Source: Selaginella moellendorffii (lineage: Eukaryota > Streptophyta > Lycopodiopsida > Selaginellales > Selaginellaceae). Taken from it: DNA of 64,000 bases. The notes beneath the pieces were generated by a model. It worked only from the letters and a program-made list of their open reading frames with translations, was not told where the DNA came from and did not search any database. The stretch's first letter is position 1, and every line of letters begins with the position of its first letter. Below are positions 32,619 through 42,869 of the stretch, piece after piece. The position numbers and the translations under genes are program-made. Location of the stretch: assembly GCF_000143415.4 (NCBI RefSeq), contig NW_003314373.1:397400-461399 (forward strand), written 5' to 3'.

Positions 32619-32713
32619 CGTACTATAGACGTGGCGTGGCTTGAATGTGAGAAAAAACGTGCGGACGTGGGCACGACGTGTCATTCGTGCCGCCACGTCA
32701 CTGTGACACGTGT
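32619..32713. promoter_or_regulatory. Cluster of seven ACGT cores (G-box/ABRE-like)
   Basis: Within 95 bp there are seven ACGT cores, including gacgtggc, ggacgtggg, ccacgtca and the palindrome acacgtgt. Such cores are bound by plant bZIP and bHLH factors, for example in abscisic-acid responses. It lies about 620 bp upstream of the P450 start codon and about 2 kb from the TTL start. Confidence 0.55.
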
Positions 32714-33331
32714 TAGGGCGGCATCTTCTCTTTCCTTTTGCCTGGCAAGTGTTTGCTGGAAGAAATGCAAGCTTTTGGATGGCTGGCATGTGAGGGTTTG
32801 CTGGCCTTGGAAGTGACAGAAAGGGTTTTAAGTTCGTTAACGTGGTCTTGTTGAAGGGATCTCTCTGCCCTGGAATACTTTTAATTCGCCCCATGTTGTA
32901 AAGCTCTCCCTCGCGTGATTGATTTGATCGCATCTATCCGACCAGTGAATTTGGACAGTCAACTCGAGCCAAGTGTTGGGATCGAGAGGGAAATGAAACA
33001 TCAATCAAGTCGGGCTCGAGACGATCGAGCACGTCTTCCTGGATCGATATCCCCCTACTTAATTAGTGATTTGCGATCACATGGAGTGGATGGAGAACGA
33101 TTGATCGATCAATCAATCAATCGCTGGAGATCTTGACTAATGCAGCCTTTGTGATAGTGATCTTATAGAAGATCATGCAAGGGTCCGGGGGTGTAACAAA
33201 ATCGCTACAGAGTTTCAAATTAGAGATGCCCGACTCGAAACTAAACTCCAAATCTTTCAACAGTGCCACCTTGTCTCGTGACAATAAACTTCTGGACGAC
33301 CATTTCCAAGAACTCCGTTTTTTACTTGGCT

Positions 33332-34875
33332 ATGGAGGGCTTGCTTCAAATCGGGACGGCAGCAATTTTTCTATCATGGATTGCCTGGAGTTTGTTCTTC
33401 GCGCCAAGAACAAGGATCTACCGAGGTAATTTGCCTCCCTCGCCAGGATTTGCTCTCCCGATAATCGGCCACCTTCACTTACTTGGCAAATTGCCACACG
33501 TCTCCTTCATCGAACTGGCCGAGCGCTATGGCCCGTGTCTAATGCTCAAGCTTGGATCATATCCATGCCTGCTTATCTCGTCGCCCGAGTTTGCTCGAGA
33601 GGCTCTCAAGGTGAACGACATCGCCTTCTCATCGCGGCCCAGCTTGGCGGCCTCCAGGATCCTGGGAGACAACGCGGCGGGGATTCTATGGGCTCCCTAC
33701 GGCCAGCAGTGGAGAAACTTGCGCAAGCTTTGCTCGCTGGAGCTCCTGACCTCGAGACGAATCGAGGAATCGCGGCCGGTGCGAGCGGCCGAGGTTGCGG
33801 CAGCGATGGCGAGAGCAAAGGAGATTTCCAAGGCGGGGATTTGCGTGAACTTGACGAGCTTGCTCGCGGATCTCACTTTCGATATCATGCGAGTGTGTGT
33901 CACGGGATCGTCGGAGAGCTCCCGATCCTCGGCCGGGGTTTACAAGCGAGCGATGAAAGAATCCTTCGTTGCTGGCGGGGAAGTTCACGTCGGGGACTAC
34001 GTACCCTGGCTCTGGTGGCTGGATCTCGCAAAGGTGGCGCGCATGAAAAGAGTTCACGGCGAGATAGACGATATCATCCAGAAAGAGATCGACGAACACC
34101 GCGGCAATAGCAGTGGCAGTGACGATTTCATCACTGCCACCCTTCGAAACGACGAGATTTGCCGCACGGATCGCGATCGCAAGGGACTCATCAGTGTAAG
34201 AATCTCTTGATCCCTTTGTTGTTGTTTCGATCGATCGTCCACTTGAACCAGGATGTGATAGGAGGCGGCACTGACACCAGCGCTTTGACGGTGGAGTGGG
34301 CGATGGCGGAGCTCATCAACAATCCTCGATCGCTGGAGCGAGCACAAGACGAGCTCCTCCAAACTTTCGGCAAAAATTCGCTCGTGGAGGAAGATCGACT
34401 GGAGGAGCTCGAGTTTCTAACCGCGGTGGTGAAGGAAACACTGCGCTTGCATCCACCGGCGCCCATCCTCATCTACGAGACAACGCACGAGTGCCAACTC
34501 GAGCGCTACACCATTCCTCCAAAAACTCGCGTCTTCATCAACATCTATGGGATCGCCAGGAGCGAGGCGTCGTGGAGCGATCCCCTGGCTTTCAAACCCG
34601 AGAGATTCCTGGGCAGCGGCGCGATCGATGTCCGCGGCCGCGACTTTGAGGTGCTCCCGTTTGGATCCGGCCGGCGTGGATGCCCCGGGATTCAGCTGGG
34701 ATTCACGATGGTGATGCTCGTCCTCGCGAACATGCTGCACGGATTCCACTGGAGCTTACCGCCAGGGCTATCGCGGCTGGATATGAGCGAGGAGAGCGGC
34801 CTCACGATTCCTCGCGCGATCCCTCTCGAGCTCCTGGCAGTGCCGCGCTTGGATGCGCGCTCCTATCCTGTTTGA
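33332..34875 (+). CDS. Cytochrome P450, A-type (CYP71-clan-like)
   Basis: Two exons, 33332-34195 and 34252-34875, with a 56-nt intron; 495 residues. The start ATG 33332 (MEGLLQIGTAAIFLSWIAW) gives the N-terminal membrane anchor; upstream in-frame codons offer only GTG. Visible in order: proline hinge NLPPSPGFALPIIGHLH, C-helix WRNLRKLC, I-helix GGGTDTSALTVEW for oxygen activation (the intron lies just before it), K-helix E-T-L-R, PERF, and heme loop PFGSGRRGCPG with the ligand Cys. The protein should sit on the ER and hydroxylate a small molecule in secondary metabolism. Family number and substrate cannot be read from sequence. The stop lies 42 nt before the next gene's ATG. Confidence 0.93.
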
Positions 34876-34917
34876 AATATAACAGAGAAAATATTTCTAG
34901 GGCTCTAGAGATGAGCG

Positions 34918-36687
34918 ATGGAGGTGAGGAGATTTGGCGATGGCGCCATCGCTCGGCAGCTATTCTCGATCAAGGCAAGTGTCGCGGCATTGAAATCTTG
35001 CACCGGCGCCAGGGATTTGGAGAGAGGGAGGAGGATCCACGCCGATGCGATCCACACAGGGTACGATTCCAATCCTCGTGTGGCGAGTAGCTTGATCAAC
35101 ATGTATGGAAAATGCGGCAGCGCGATGGAGGCTCGACGGGTTTTCGATCGAATCCAGGACAGGGAGAGGGATGTAGTGGTCTGGACAGCCATGATTATTT
35201 GCTATGCTGAGAATGGGGAGGGGTTTCTTGCCTTGGATCTCTTCTCCAAGATGATCCGCGATGGGTTCTCGCCGAATTCATGGACTCTGGTAGCTCTTCT
35301 CAAGGCCTGCTCGAGCCTGGCAGCGAAAGAACGAGGTGTCCAGGTCGGGGAAAAAATCTTGAAGGCGGATTCTTTGGAGAAAGGAATGGGGATTCACTCT
35401 AGAGTGCTGGGTGATGAGCTGAGCAACACTTTCGTAGCAAACTCGCTCGTCAACTTTTATGCCAAGTGTGGGAGCATGGTGGATGCGGCCAGAGTTTTCG
35501 ACAGCATGAAGGAGCGCGACGTGGTGTCCTGGAACTCCTTGGTTCTCGGGCACGTAGAGAATGGAGAGCTCGAGCAGGCTCTAGAGGCGATCACCCGATG
35601 GATTGAAGACGGCCAAGGTTTTGGAAGTTTCAACCATCTCAGTTTCGTGGCTGTTTGCAAGGCTTGCATTGGCTTGGCCGAGAGAGAAGATGGTCAGCTC
35701 CAAGATAACGGTAAGCTTGTCAAGGTGAAGGCTTTAGAGAAAGGCATGGCCTTCCACTCGCAAGCTTGCTTGTCCGGCTGCTCTTCGGAAGCTCTTCTGG
35801 CAGGCACGATGGTGGACATGTATGCCAAGTGTGGAAGCATGGAAGACGCTCAGCGAGTTTTCAATGAGATAGTTTGCGGCCGCGGCGGGGGCAGAAACTC
35901 TGCCATCGATCTAGTGGTGCCTTGGACTTCACTTGAGATGGGACTCGTAGAGAATGGCGAAGCAGGCGTAGCTCTGGAGCTTTTCTATCAGATGGTCAAC
36001 CATGGACTTACTCCAAACTGCCGAACTTACGTTGCTGCGCTCAAAGCAGGCTGTGGCTGCCTGGAAGCGGTGAAGAGACTCCACGCTGGGATCTTAAGAT
36101 CGGGAATGCTTGAGAGAGATTTGCTTCTGGGAAACTGCCTGGTCGACGTTTATGGCAAATGCGGCAGCACAGTCGATGCTCAGCTCGTCTTTGATGCGGT
36201 TCCAACGAGAGATTCGGTGACTTGGACATCACTGCTCGCTGGCTACAGCCTCCATGGCGACGCTCGCCTCGTGTTTGAGTTTCTCCAGGCCATGCAGGAC
36301 GATTCTTGTCGACCAAATGCGGTGGCTCTCCTCTGCGTTCTAGCTGCGTGTAGTCGCTCGGGCCTGGTTGACGAAGGGAAGCAGTGTTTGGAGGCAGCTG
36401 TAGCAAAGGGTGGTATTGAGCCAGGGATTCAACATTACAGTTGCATGGCAGACTTGTTGGGACGTGCTGGTGGAGTGGAAGCTATGGTGGAAGCGATGCC
36501 TCGCTCGTGGGAGGGGAACTCTGTGGCATGGACGATGCTACTGGATGCCTGCCGAAAGTGGGGGAACGTTGCGGTGGGAAAGGTGGCGTTTGAGAAATTG
36601 ACGAGGCTGGATTGCGAGAGAACATCTTCAGGAGCACCAACAGCAGCCTACGATTTGATGGCAAGTCTCTTCGTAGCTTCGAACTAG
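34918..36687 (+). CDS. PLS-type PPR protein, E-type end, no DYW
   Basis: Intronless, 589 residues from ATG 34918. Unlike the 31-residue-repeat PPR proteins in this window, it has the ordinary alternation of longer and shorter motifs: LKSCTGARDLERGRRIHADAIHTGYDSNPRVASSLINMYGKCGSAMEARRVFDRI, VVWTAMIICYAENGEGFLALDLFSKM, and so on. Two inserted linkers (around ERGVQVGEKILKADSLEKG and REDGQLQDNGKLVKVKALEKG) separate repeats. The end YSCMADLLGRAGGVEAMVEAMP is E1-like, and it stops without a DYW domain. Likely organelle RNA-binding. It begins 42 nt after the P450 stop on the same strand, so the P450 3' UTR and this 5' UTR must overlap. Confidence 0.92.
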   Translation: MEVRRFGDGAIARQLFSIKASVAALKSCTGARDLERGRRIHADAIHTGYDSNPRVASSLINMYGKCGSAMEARRVFDRIQDRERDVVVWTAMIICYAENGEGFLALDLFSKMIRDGFSPNSWTLVALLKACSSLAAKERGVQVGEKILKADSLEKGMGIHSRVLGDELSNTFVANSLVNFYAKCGSMVDAARVFDSMKERDVVSWNSLVLGHVENGELEQALEAITRWIEDGQGFGSFNHLSFVAVCKACIGLAEREDGQLQDNGKLVKVKALEKGMAFHSQACLSGCSSEALLAGTMVDMYAKCGSMEDAQRVFNEIVCGRGGGRNSAIDLVVPWTSLEMGLVENGEAGVALELFYQMVNHGLTPNCRTYVAALKAGCGCLEAVKRLHAGILRSGMLERDLLLGNCLVDVYGKCGSTVDAQLVFDAVPTRDSVTWTSLLAGYSLHGDARLVFEFLQAMQDDSCRPNAVALLCVLAACSRSGLVDEGKQCLEAAVAKGGIEPGIQHYSCMADLLGRAGGVEAMVEAMPRSWEGNSVAWTMLLDACRKWGNVAVGKVAFEKLTRLDCERTSSGAPTAAYDLMASLFVASN

Positions 36688-36709
36688 TTGCTGAGACTCG
36701 TCAAGCCAG

Positions 36710-36812
36710 ACGTTTTTGTTTTTCCTCCGGAAAGGCGTTGGAGTTGCACGGCACGGCCAACGAAGAGATGTTTTTGATTTTCCTCCGGAATGCGTTTGAG
36801 TTGCACGGCATG
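36710..36812 (+). repeat. Imperfect direct repeat downstream of PPR gene
   Basis: Two copies of about 44 bp (around 36710-36755 and 36766-36812) share tttttcctccgga and gagttgcacggcac/atg. They look like a local duplication in the 3' UTR, with no known element. Confidence 0.65.
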
Positions 36813-38237
36813 ACATTTACATTACATCACGGCAAGGCCAAGCTCTCCAGGTGAAAACTTCTTGTTTTTGTCATTGTCTCCTGACATTTTTATTTACAGG
36901 AACTTGAAAGTCTTGCAACTGGAGTTTTTCCCGCATCCTCTTCGTGCTTAAAAGGTTCGTACTTTAATTGGTCGAGACTTTTTCTGTTGTTCTTGATTTC
37001 TTTTCTATATGCAGACAACTTGCTGCGCAGAGAAAAAAAAAACTTTTCTTTTGCCCCGAAACAACGCACGAAGGAACAGAGCTGTTGTTCATCTCTAAAG
37101 GCTCGTTTGTTCGTTTGTATGTGAAGCTTGAGTTTGTCTAACATTTTGTTCTTCTTCAGCTTTCAGAGTCGGCGTGCTTTGATTATTTTCCCCTTTTTTC
37201 CTGGTCTTGGCTACATCCGCTTCTGGTAGGCACACTCTGATTTGTTTAATCCGCTGTTGTTTTACTTTCTGCCGCTTCGTGCATATCCTCAAGTCCGCTC
37301 CAGCTAAGTGGCGCATGCAAATGCGTTAGCACCGCCATTGTCAACGAGCCACAAAGTCCCACCCGCTTATCTTCGTCACGATCGATACTTCTTTTCGGTA
37401 TTCAACGCGTATACTATTCTCGCGGCGCAGCTTCGTTGGTGGAGAAAGATTGGATTGGACGCGAGCCGCGAGAAAAGTGGGGTATGTTCGTTCATTCCTC
37501 CACCATCAAGTCTGATTTTATGTTCCGGAATTCCAGGAAGAACGTAGGCTGCCGACACTCCGCTGTTTCACGTAGAACCACTGCCAGAGTCGTCTCCAGG
37601 AACCTCGCCCCAGAAGTTTCGTGAGCGGAGAGCTCAATTCAAAGACTACTACAGGTATACAGTCCCGCGACTGTAGATAAAAGCGCTGCTTCAGCTGGCC
37701 TTTGGAATGGATCCAAGGGTCAACCACGTTTCGTTTTCAGGGGCCAGGGGGCGTATGAACAACGAAGAAAACGCGTCCGGCATAACACCAGTGGTGTTGC
37801 TTGGGCGGAGAGAATTTTCTAATGGCGGCGTGGTTTCCCAGCTCCAGTTGGATTTGCTTCGTGGCGAGCGGCGGTGGGACAACACGACACGGTCCTCTTC
37901 GTCGTTGAAAAGGGAAGGAAGCTGCCATTAAACGAGGAGAAAGAAAGAAGAGAAGCAAAGAACTTGTGGTCCGCGCGTTGAAAGTTTGCGAATGGTGGAC
38001 GAGACGACTGAGACTGGCGACTTGAGAGACAATTCACGAAGATATAAAAATTTAAAATAAAAAGAAACAACTAAAAGAGGAAGAAACGCGCATTTTTTGG
38101 TGTTTTTGTCGATTTGTCGCGTGGTGTTGAAGTCATTGGTGAATAGATGGATGCGCTTAAACATGACTGACTCTCCTCGCGACTTAGTAAAAAGGGTTGC
38201 TGCTTCGTTCCACTCTGCTTGGTCACTACCTCGCTCC
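36813..38237. other. Intergenic, no gene seen
   Basis: 1.4 kb with only short open frames lacking family signatures. The last part is the VQ gene promoter. Confidence 0.5.
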
Positions 38238-38238
38238 C

Positions 38239-38245
38239 TATAAAT
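38239..38245 (+). promoter_or_regulatory. TATA box of VQ gene
   Basis: ccctataaattc, 46 bp before the ATG at 38291, implies a short 5' UTR of roughly 20 nt. Confidence 0.55.
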
Positions 38246-38290
38246 TCTTCCAGCGCTCAATTCTTCCATCGAAGTTCTAATCGCGAAAGA

Positions 38291-39016
38291 ATGGAGAGAC
38301 CCACACCCGCTCCCAATTCGCGCGAGAATTTGGAGCTAGACGACTGCGGGAGCTCGTCGTGGGAGATGGGCAGCAGCACCAGCAACGGTCACGAGGAGAG
38401 TAAGGTGAGGAGGACGAAGAGGGGGAATTCCAAGCAGGCGATCGCGATTGACGATCACACCACCAGCAAGAGGTCGAGGAAGGCGAATTCTCCTTCTTCT
38501 TCGTCCGGCAAGAACAGGGGAGCCGAGAATTCCGCGCCCACTGCAGTGGCGTCGAGTGATTTCCATTGCACCGCCACCACTTTCGTCCAGGCCGATGCCT
38601 CCAGCTTCCGGGATCTCGTCCAGCGGCTGACTGGCGCGAGCGATGATTCGATCAAGATGCCCATCACCAAGGCCTCGGGCCAGGGCCGCCCAAACCTCTC
38701 CTCCAAGCGCTCGCAAGCCGCCATGAAATTCTTCCAGCAGGGCCAGCTCCAGCATCCGCCCAAGCATATGGTGATCAAGGCTCTTCCTTCCAAGAAGAAT
38801 CTCTTCCTCAAGAATGCCATGACCGATCTCCTCAGTCCCAAATCGCCGCTCTCTCTGGCGCTAAATTCCTCTCCCAGTAGCAGTGCCTCTTCTTCCTCCA
38901 GCTCCTCGCGGCATCAGCGCGAGCTCCCGGCGGCCATGAATCGGATGTTTTTGCAGCTGGAATCGCCGCGGCCCAGCAGCAAATTGGAGCTCCTGCCGCT
39001 CTTTCCCATGCGCTAG
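38291..39016 (+). CDS. VQ-motif protein
   Basis: Single exon, 241 residues from ATG 38291 (MERPTPAPNSRENLELDD); frame upstream has only TTG. The signature FRDLVQRLTG lies at residues 106-115 and matches the VQ consensus F-x-x-x-V-Q-x-L/V-T-G. The rest is Ser- and basic-rich and probably disordered, with a nuclear-localisation-like stretch KRSRKAN near 60 and a C-terminal LELLPLFPM, common in this family. VQ proteins bind WRKY transcription factors, or in some cases sigma-factor or MAP-kinase partners, and tune defence and development. The Ser run around residues 200-215 is encoded by simple TCC/TCT repeats. Confidence 0.92.
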   Translation: MERPTPAPNSRENLELDDCGSSSWEMGSSTSNGHEESKVRRTKRGNSKQAIAIDDHTTSKRSRKANSPSSSSGKNRGAENSAPTAVASSDFHCTATTFVQADASSFRDLVQRLTGASDDSIKMPITKASGQGRPNLSSKRSQAAMKFFQQGQLQHPPKHMVIKALPSKKNLFLKNAMTDLLSPKSPLSLALNSSPSSSASSSSSSSRHQRELPAAMNRMFLQLESPRPSSKLELLPLFPMR

Positions 39017-39254
39017 CCCAGGCGTGGCCACCACCATTTTCAACTTCTCTTTCTTCATAGATCGTTTAGTTTACGTCCAAAGTTCCATTCGCGGAAGAAC
39101 AGTTCGTGTAAAATCTATTAAGTAAACAGCAAAGTTCTAAACTTCATCACTTGGACGATTCCTTCTTGCCAAACTAAAAGTCAAATAACGTGCAAAATAG
39201 AATAATTTTTGACAAGTTTATCTAAGACAAGTTTGACAAGATGGACATCAAGAA

Positions 39255-39326
39255 GTCGTTGTAGTATAGTGGTAAGTATTTCCGCCTGTCACGCGGACGA
39301 CCCGGGTTCGATCCCCGGCAACGGCG
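39255..39326 (+). tRNA. tRNA-Asp (GUC)
   Basis: 72 nt. The acceptor stem GTCGTTG pairs with CAACGGC (one G-U), discriminator G. D-arm contains AGTGGTAAG. Anticodon stem TCCGC/GCGGA holds loop CTGTCAC, anticodon GTC at 39288-39290. T-arm is CCGGGTTCGATCCCCGG. No intron. It lies 48 bp from the stop of the PPR gene on the opposite strand. Confidence 0.97.
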
Positions 39327-39373
39327 ATCTGATTTTTAGTTTTCCGATAATTTTTTTCTTTGTTTTTTCTTGA

Positions 39374-41248
39374 TCATCCAGCCTCGAGATTGGACTTGTA
39401 GATATTCGAGAGCAAAACGTACGAGGTGGAGTCTGTAAGATCCGGCAGCCACTTTGAATGGTGGCCAGATTTCTCCGCAAGAGCAAGAGTTTGTTGCTGG
39501 ATCTTGCAAGCCGCGAGCAAGGCTCGGCGAGTTTCCGGCTGTGGAAAAAATGGCATGGTTTCAATCAGCTCCTCGGCTTGTTTGAGCAGTCCCACGCGGC
39601 TGTAAATGTCAACCATGGCCGAGTAGTGCCCCACCAGGGGCCTCACCTGATGCTCCACGCTCACAAGCACGAAGTATTTCGTCCCACTCTTGAGCAGGCC
39701 TCCGTGGCTGCAGGCTGCCAAGACGCTCGAAAATGTGATCTCGTCCGGAACAAAGCCCTCCACCGCCATCTCCAGAAACAAATCAATCGCGCTCTTGCCG
39801 TGCCCAGCCTTTGCAAAGCCAGAGATCATTGAATTCCACGTACCAACATCAGCTTTCGGAAGAATTTCAAACAGGACTCTAGCCTCCTGCATATGCCCAT
39901 TCAAGGCATACGCTGCAATCAGAGTGTTCCAGGACAAAGTTGTCCGCACAGGCATCGTGTTCAGCACAGTCTTTGCTTCGGAAAGGTGCATGTGTTGCGC
40001 GTAGGCTGCCATGATCGCGTGCAAAGTTTCCAAGTTCTTTGCAGGCATGGAGAAGAATATCCCTTCGGCATCTGAGAGATACCCGTTCTGGGCATATCCC
40101 ACCAAGAGAGCATTATATGCTATCAAGTCGTGCTCGGGCATGGAATCAAAGACGAGCTTCGCCTCCTCCACACGACCTTTACCGGAATACGCTGTGATCA
40201 TGGTTGTGAACGAAACCACATTCCACTCGGGCATCTTGTCAAAGAGTTTCCGAGCGCCGTCTAAGTTTCCATCTTGAGAGTAGGCTGCAAGAGCGGAGCT
40301 CCACGAAATAAGATCCTTTTGTTCCATGGAGTCGAAGAAGTCAATGGCTTTGCACGTCTCCCCATTCAGCCCGAAAGCGCTCATGAGCCCGTTCATCGAC
40401 ACCAGATTCCTCTGTGGCATCTTGTCAAACACAAGCTTGGCATTGTCTGGACGTCCGTTTTGAGCATAAGCTGAAACCATTGCGTTCCAAGTGATAAGAT
40501 CCCTCTCCGGCATCTCGTCGAATGTTTTCTTTGCTCGATCCAAGCGACCATTCTGCGAATATGCCATGATCATTGTGTTGTAAGTCACCACATTGGGATT
40601 CGGCATGCTTGCAAACAAAGCATCGGCTTCTTCAATATGCCCAACCTGGGCATAAGCCGACACCATACTAGACCACGAGACGACATCCTTGCAAGGAATG
40701 ATATTAAAGATCTTTCTCGCCAGATCCAATTTCCCCGCTTGCACGTACGCGTTCATGATTCCGTTCCACGAAGCAGTGTTCTTTTGAGGCGTTCGATCGA
40801 ACAGCAACTTGGAGCTCTCCAGATGCCCATTCTGGGCATATGCCACAACCATGGTGTTGTACGCCACCACGTCCGGTCGGGGGATGTGATCGAAGATGGT
40901 CTTGGTTTGCAGCAAAGTTCCGCTGCTGGCATAGATTCCAAGGATGATGTTCCACGAGAAACTGTTGGGAGTGTGGATGGAATCAAAGACTTGCTGGGCT
41001 TCCACCAGGCTGCCGCAGCGTCCATACATGAGAACGAGGAGATTGGCGAGAAATGTGTTGGTGGCTGCGTGAGGAGTTTGCGAGATCTGCGCGTGAATCC
41101 GCCGCCCCTGCGAGAGATTGGTGGCATCCGTGCACGATCGCAGCAGCGCCGCGTAATGGTTTTGCTCGCGAATCTCGTCGTCGGAGTAGAGCGACTGCTG
41201 AGGAGATTGGATGGGAGACGCTGGTGCTCCGATTAGCTTGAGCTCCAT
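39374..41248 (-). CDS. PPR protein built of 31-residue repeats, head-to-head paralog
   Basis: Intronless, 624 residues, ATG at 41246-41248. The N-terminus ALLRSCTDATNLSQGRRIHAQISQ, then LVLMYGRCGSLVEAQQVFDSI, leads into about 15 repeats, mostly 31 residues (MPERDLITWNAMVSAYAQNGRPDNAKLVFDK). The end FSSVLAACSHGGLLKSGTKYF, then YSAMVDIYSRVGLLKQAEELIETMPFFPQPETRRALLAACKIQ, is E1-like, then a short tail; no DYW. It is clearly paralogous to the divergent gene at 41286, sharing TLHAIMAAYAQHMHL, MPVRTTLSWNT and MPFFPQPET. Likely organelle RNA-binding. Confidence 0.93.
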   Translation of the reverse strand: MELKLIGAPASPIQSPQQSLYSDDEIREQNHYAALLRSCTDATNLSQGRRIHAQISQTPHAATNTFLANLLVLMYGRCGSLVEAQQVFDSIHTPNSFSWNIILGIYASSGTLLQTKTIFDHIPRPDVVAYNTMVVAYAQNGHLESSKLLFDRTPQKNTASWNGIMNAYVQAGKLDLARKIFNIIPCKDVVSWSSMVSAYAQVGHIEEADALFASMPNPNVVTYNTMIMAYSQNGRLDRAKKTFDEMPERDLITWNAMVSAYAQNGRPDNAKLVFDKMPQRNLVSMNGLMSAFGLNGETCKAIDFFDSMEQKDLISWSSALAAYSQDGNLDGARKLFDKMPEWNVVSFTTMITAYSGKGRVEEAKLVFDSMPEHDLIAYNALLVGYAQNGYLSDAEGIFFSMPAKNLETLHAIMAAYAQHMHLSEAKTVLNTMPVRTTLSWNTLIAAYALNGHMQEARVLFEILPKADVGTWNSMISGFAKAGHGKSAIDLFLEMAVEGFVPDEITFSSVLAACSHGGLLKSGTKYFVLVSVEHQVRPLVGHYSAMVDIYSRVGLLKQAEELIETMPFFPQPETRRALLAACKIQQQTLALAEKSGHHSKWLPDLTDSTSYVLLSNIYKSNLEAG

Positions 41249-41285
41249 TACGTAGGAAGAATGCTCAGTGATCCATGGTCATGGA

Positions 41286-42848
41286 ATGGGCGACGTCACT
41301 TACTTTGCCCATCTTCTCCACTCTTGCAATGATCTCCATCTGGGCAGGCAAATCCACGCTCGTATACATGAAATCCCGTCGCTAGGCTCTCATCTATACC
41401 TCTCAAATCTCCTCGTTCTCATGTATGGAAGGTGTGGAAGCGTGAAAAATGCCCAGGAAGTCTTCGACTCCATCTCTTATCCCAATGATTTCTCGTGGAA
41501 CATCATGCTTGGAGTCTACTCCCAGAACGGGCATCTCCAGGAAGCCAAGAACACCTTCGATCGAATGCCAAATCCAAACGCGGTGTCCTACAATTCCATG
41601 GCCGCGGCATATGCTCAAAACGGGAACCTCGATCGAGCAAAAGAGATCTTCGATCAAACTCCGAGAAAGGATGTTGGGTCGTGGAATGGAATCATTCAAG
41701 CGCTTTCTCAAGCTGGATATGTCGAGGCTGCAAAGGAAGTTTTCGAGGCCATGCCACAGAGAGACATTGTATCGTGGTCTACTCTTACCGCAGCATATGC
41801 CCAATTGGGGCATTTTGAGGAAGCCGAGAGTTTGTTCTTGAGAATACCAGAACCAAACGTTGTGACATGGAACACGATGATTTCCGCTTATGCCGAGGTC
41901 GGGCGTACGAAAAATGCCATGTTCGCGTACGACGCCATGCCGCAGAGAAATATGGTGTCAATGAATGGATTACTGCGTGCCTTTGGGCTTGCTGGGGAGA
42001 CGAAGAGCGCAGCCATCTTGTTTTACAAGTTGCCCGAATGGGATGTGGTCTCATTTACAACAATGATCATGGTGTATTCTAGGAGAGGTTGTGTGGAGGA
42101 AGCAAAGCTTGTGTTTGATTCCATGCCCGAGCACGACATGGTAGCGTACAATGCCATGCTTGTGGGATATGCCGAGAATGGGTATCTTCTGGAAGGGGAA
42201 AGGTTATTCTTTTCTATGCCCGGGAATAACTTGGAAACACTGCATGCGCTCATGGCATCTTACGCACAGCATATGCATTTTGCGAAAGCTATGAACGTTT
42301 TAGACGCAATGCCTGTACGCACAACCCTGTCATGGAACACAATGGTGGCGGCATATGCCCAAAATGGGTATATACAGAAGGCAAGATCCATGTTTGCGCT
42401 GCTTCCAAGAGCAAATGTTGATACTTATAACTCGATGATCAACGGTTTTGCAAAGGCTGGATATGGAAATGATGCTATCATTCTGTTTTATGAGATGATT
42501 TTGATAGGAGTCTTTCCAGACTCATTCACATTTTCAAGCGTATTAGCAGCTTGCAGCCATGGAGGTCTGCTCAAGAATGGGACTAAACTCTTTGTGCTGC
42601 TAAGCGGAGAACATCAAGTGACACCTCACGTGGAACACTATTCTTCCATGGTTGATATTTACAGCCGGGTGGGGCTTGTTACAGAAGCACAAGAACTTAT
42701 TGATATGATGCCATTTTTTCCACAGCCTGAAACACTCCGTGCTTTATTGAATGCATGCAGGATTCAGAAACAGTTGTTCAGAGCATCAGCAGAATGGTTG
42801 GATCTGGATTCCAACTCATGTGTTTCGTTATCAAATATTTACAAGTAA
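41286..42848 (+). CDS. PPR protein built of 31-residue repeats, head-to-head paralog
   Basis: Intronless, 520 residues from ATG 41286 (MGDVTYFAHLLHSCNDLHLGRQIHARIHE); the in-frame codon at 41268 is GTG. About 13 repeats of 31 residues (MPNPNAVSYNSMAAAYAQNGNLDRAKEIFDQ). The end FSSVLAACSHGGLLKNGTKLF, then YSSMVDIYSRVGLVTEAQELIDMMPFFPQPETLRALLNACRIQ, matches the paralog on the other strand almost motif by motif, but two or three repeats are missing. It has no DYW domain and stops soon after the E1-like part. Its start codon is 37 bp from that of the paralog. Confidence 0.92.
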   Translation: MGDVTYFAHLLHSCNDLHLGRQIHARIHEIPSLGSHLYLSNLLVLMYGRCGSVKNAQEVFDSISYPNDFSWNIMLGVYSQNGHLQEAKNTFDRMPNPNAVSYNSMAAAYAQNGNLDRAKEIFDQTPRKDVGSWNGIIQALSQAGYVEAAKEVFEAMPQRDIVSWSTLTAAYAQLGHFEEAESLFLRIPEPNVVTWNTMISAYAEVGRTKNAMFAYDAMPQRNMVSMNGLLRAFGLAGETKSAAILFYKLPEWDVVSFTTMIMVYSRRGCVEEAKLVFDSMPEHDMVAYNAMLVGYAENGYLLEGERLFFSMPGNNLETLHALMASYAQHMHFAKAMNVLDAMPVRTTLSWNTMVAAYAQNGYIQKARSMFALLPRANVDTYNSMINGFAKAGYGNDAIILFYEMILIGVFPDSFTFSSVLAACSHGGLLKNGTKLFVLLSGEHQVTPHVEHYSSMVDIYSRVGLVTEAQELIDMMPFFPQPETLRALLNACRIQKQLFRASAEWLDLDSNSCVSLSNIYK

Positions 42849-42869
42849 TATACCCGATGGGTAATCGCG

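Noticed and set aside
33263-33331. In-frame extension upstream of the P450
   Set aside because: It begins with GTG; ATG 33332 yields a normal membrane anchor and family-typical length.
40637-41236. 199-codon plus-strand open frame
   Set aside because: Antisense shadow of the PPR gene at 39374-41248; repeat periodicity keeps the other strand open.
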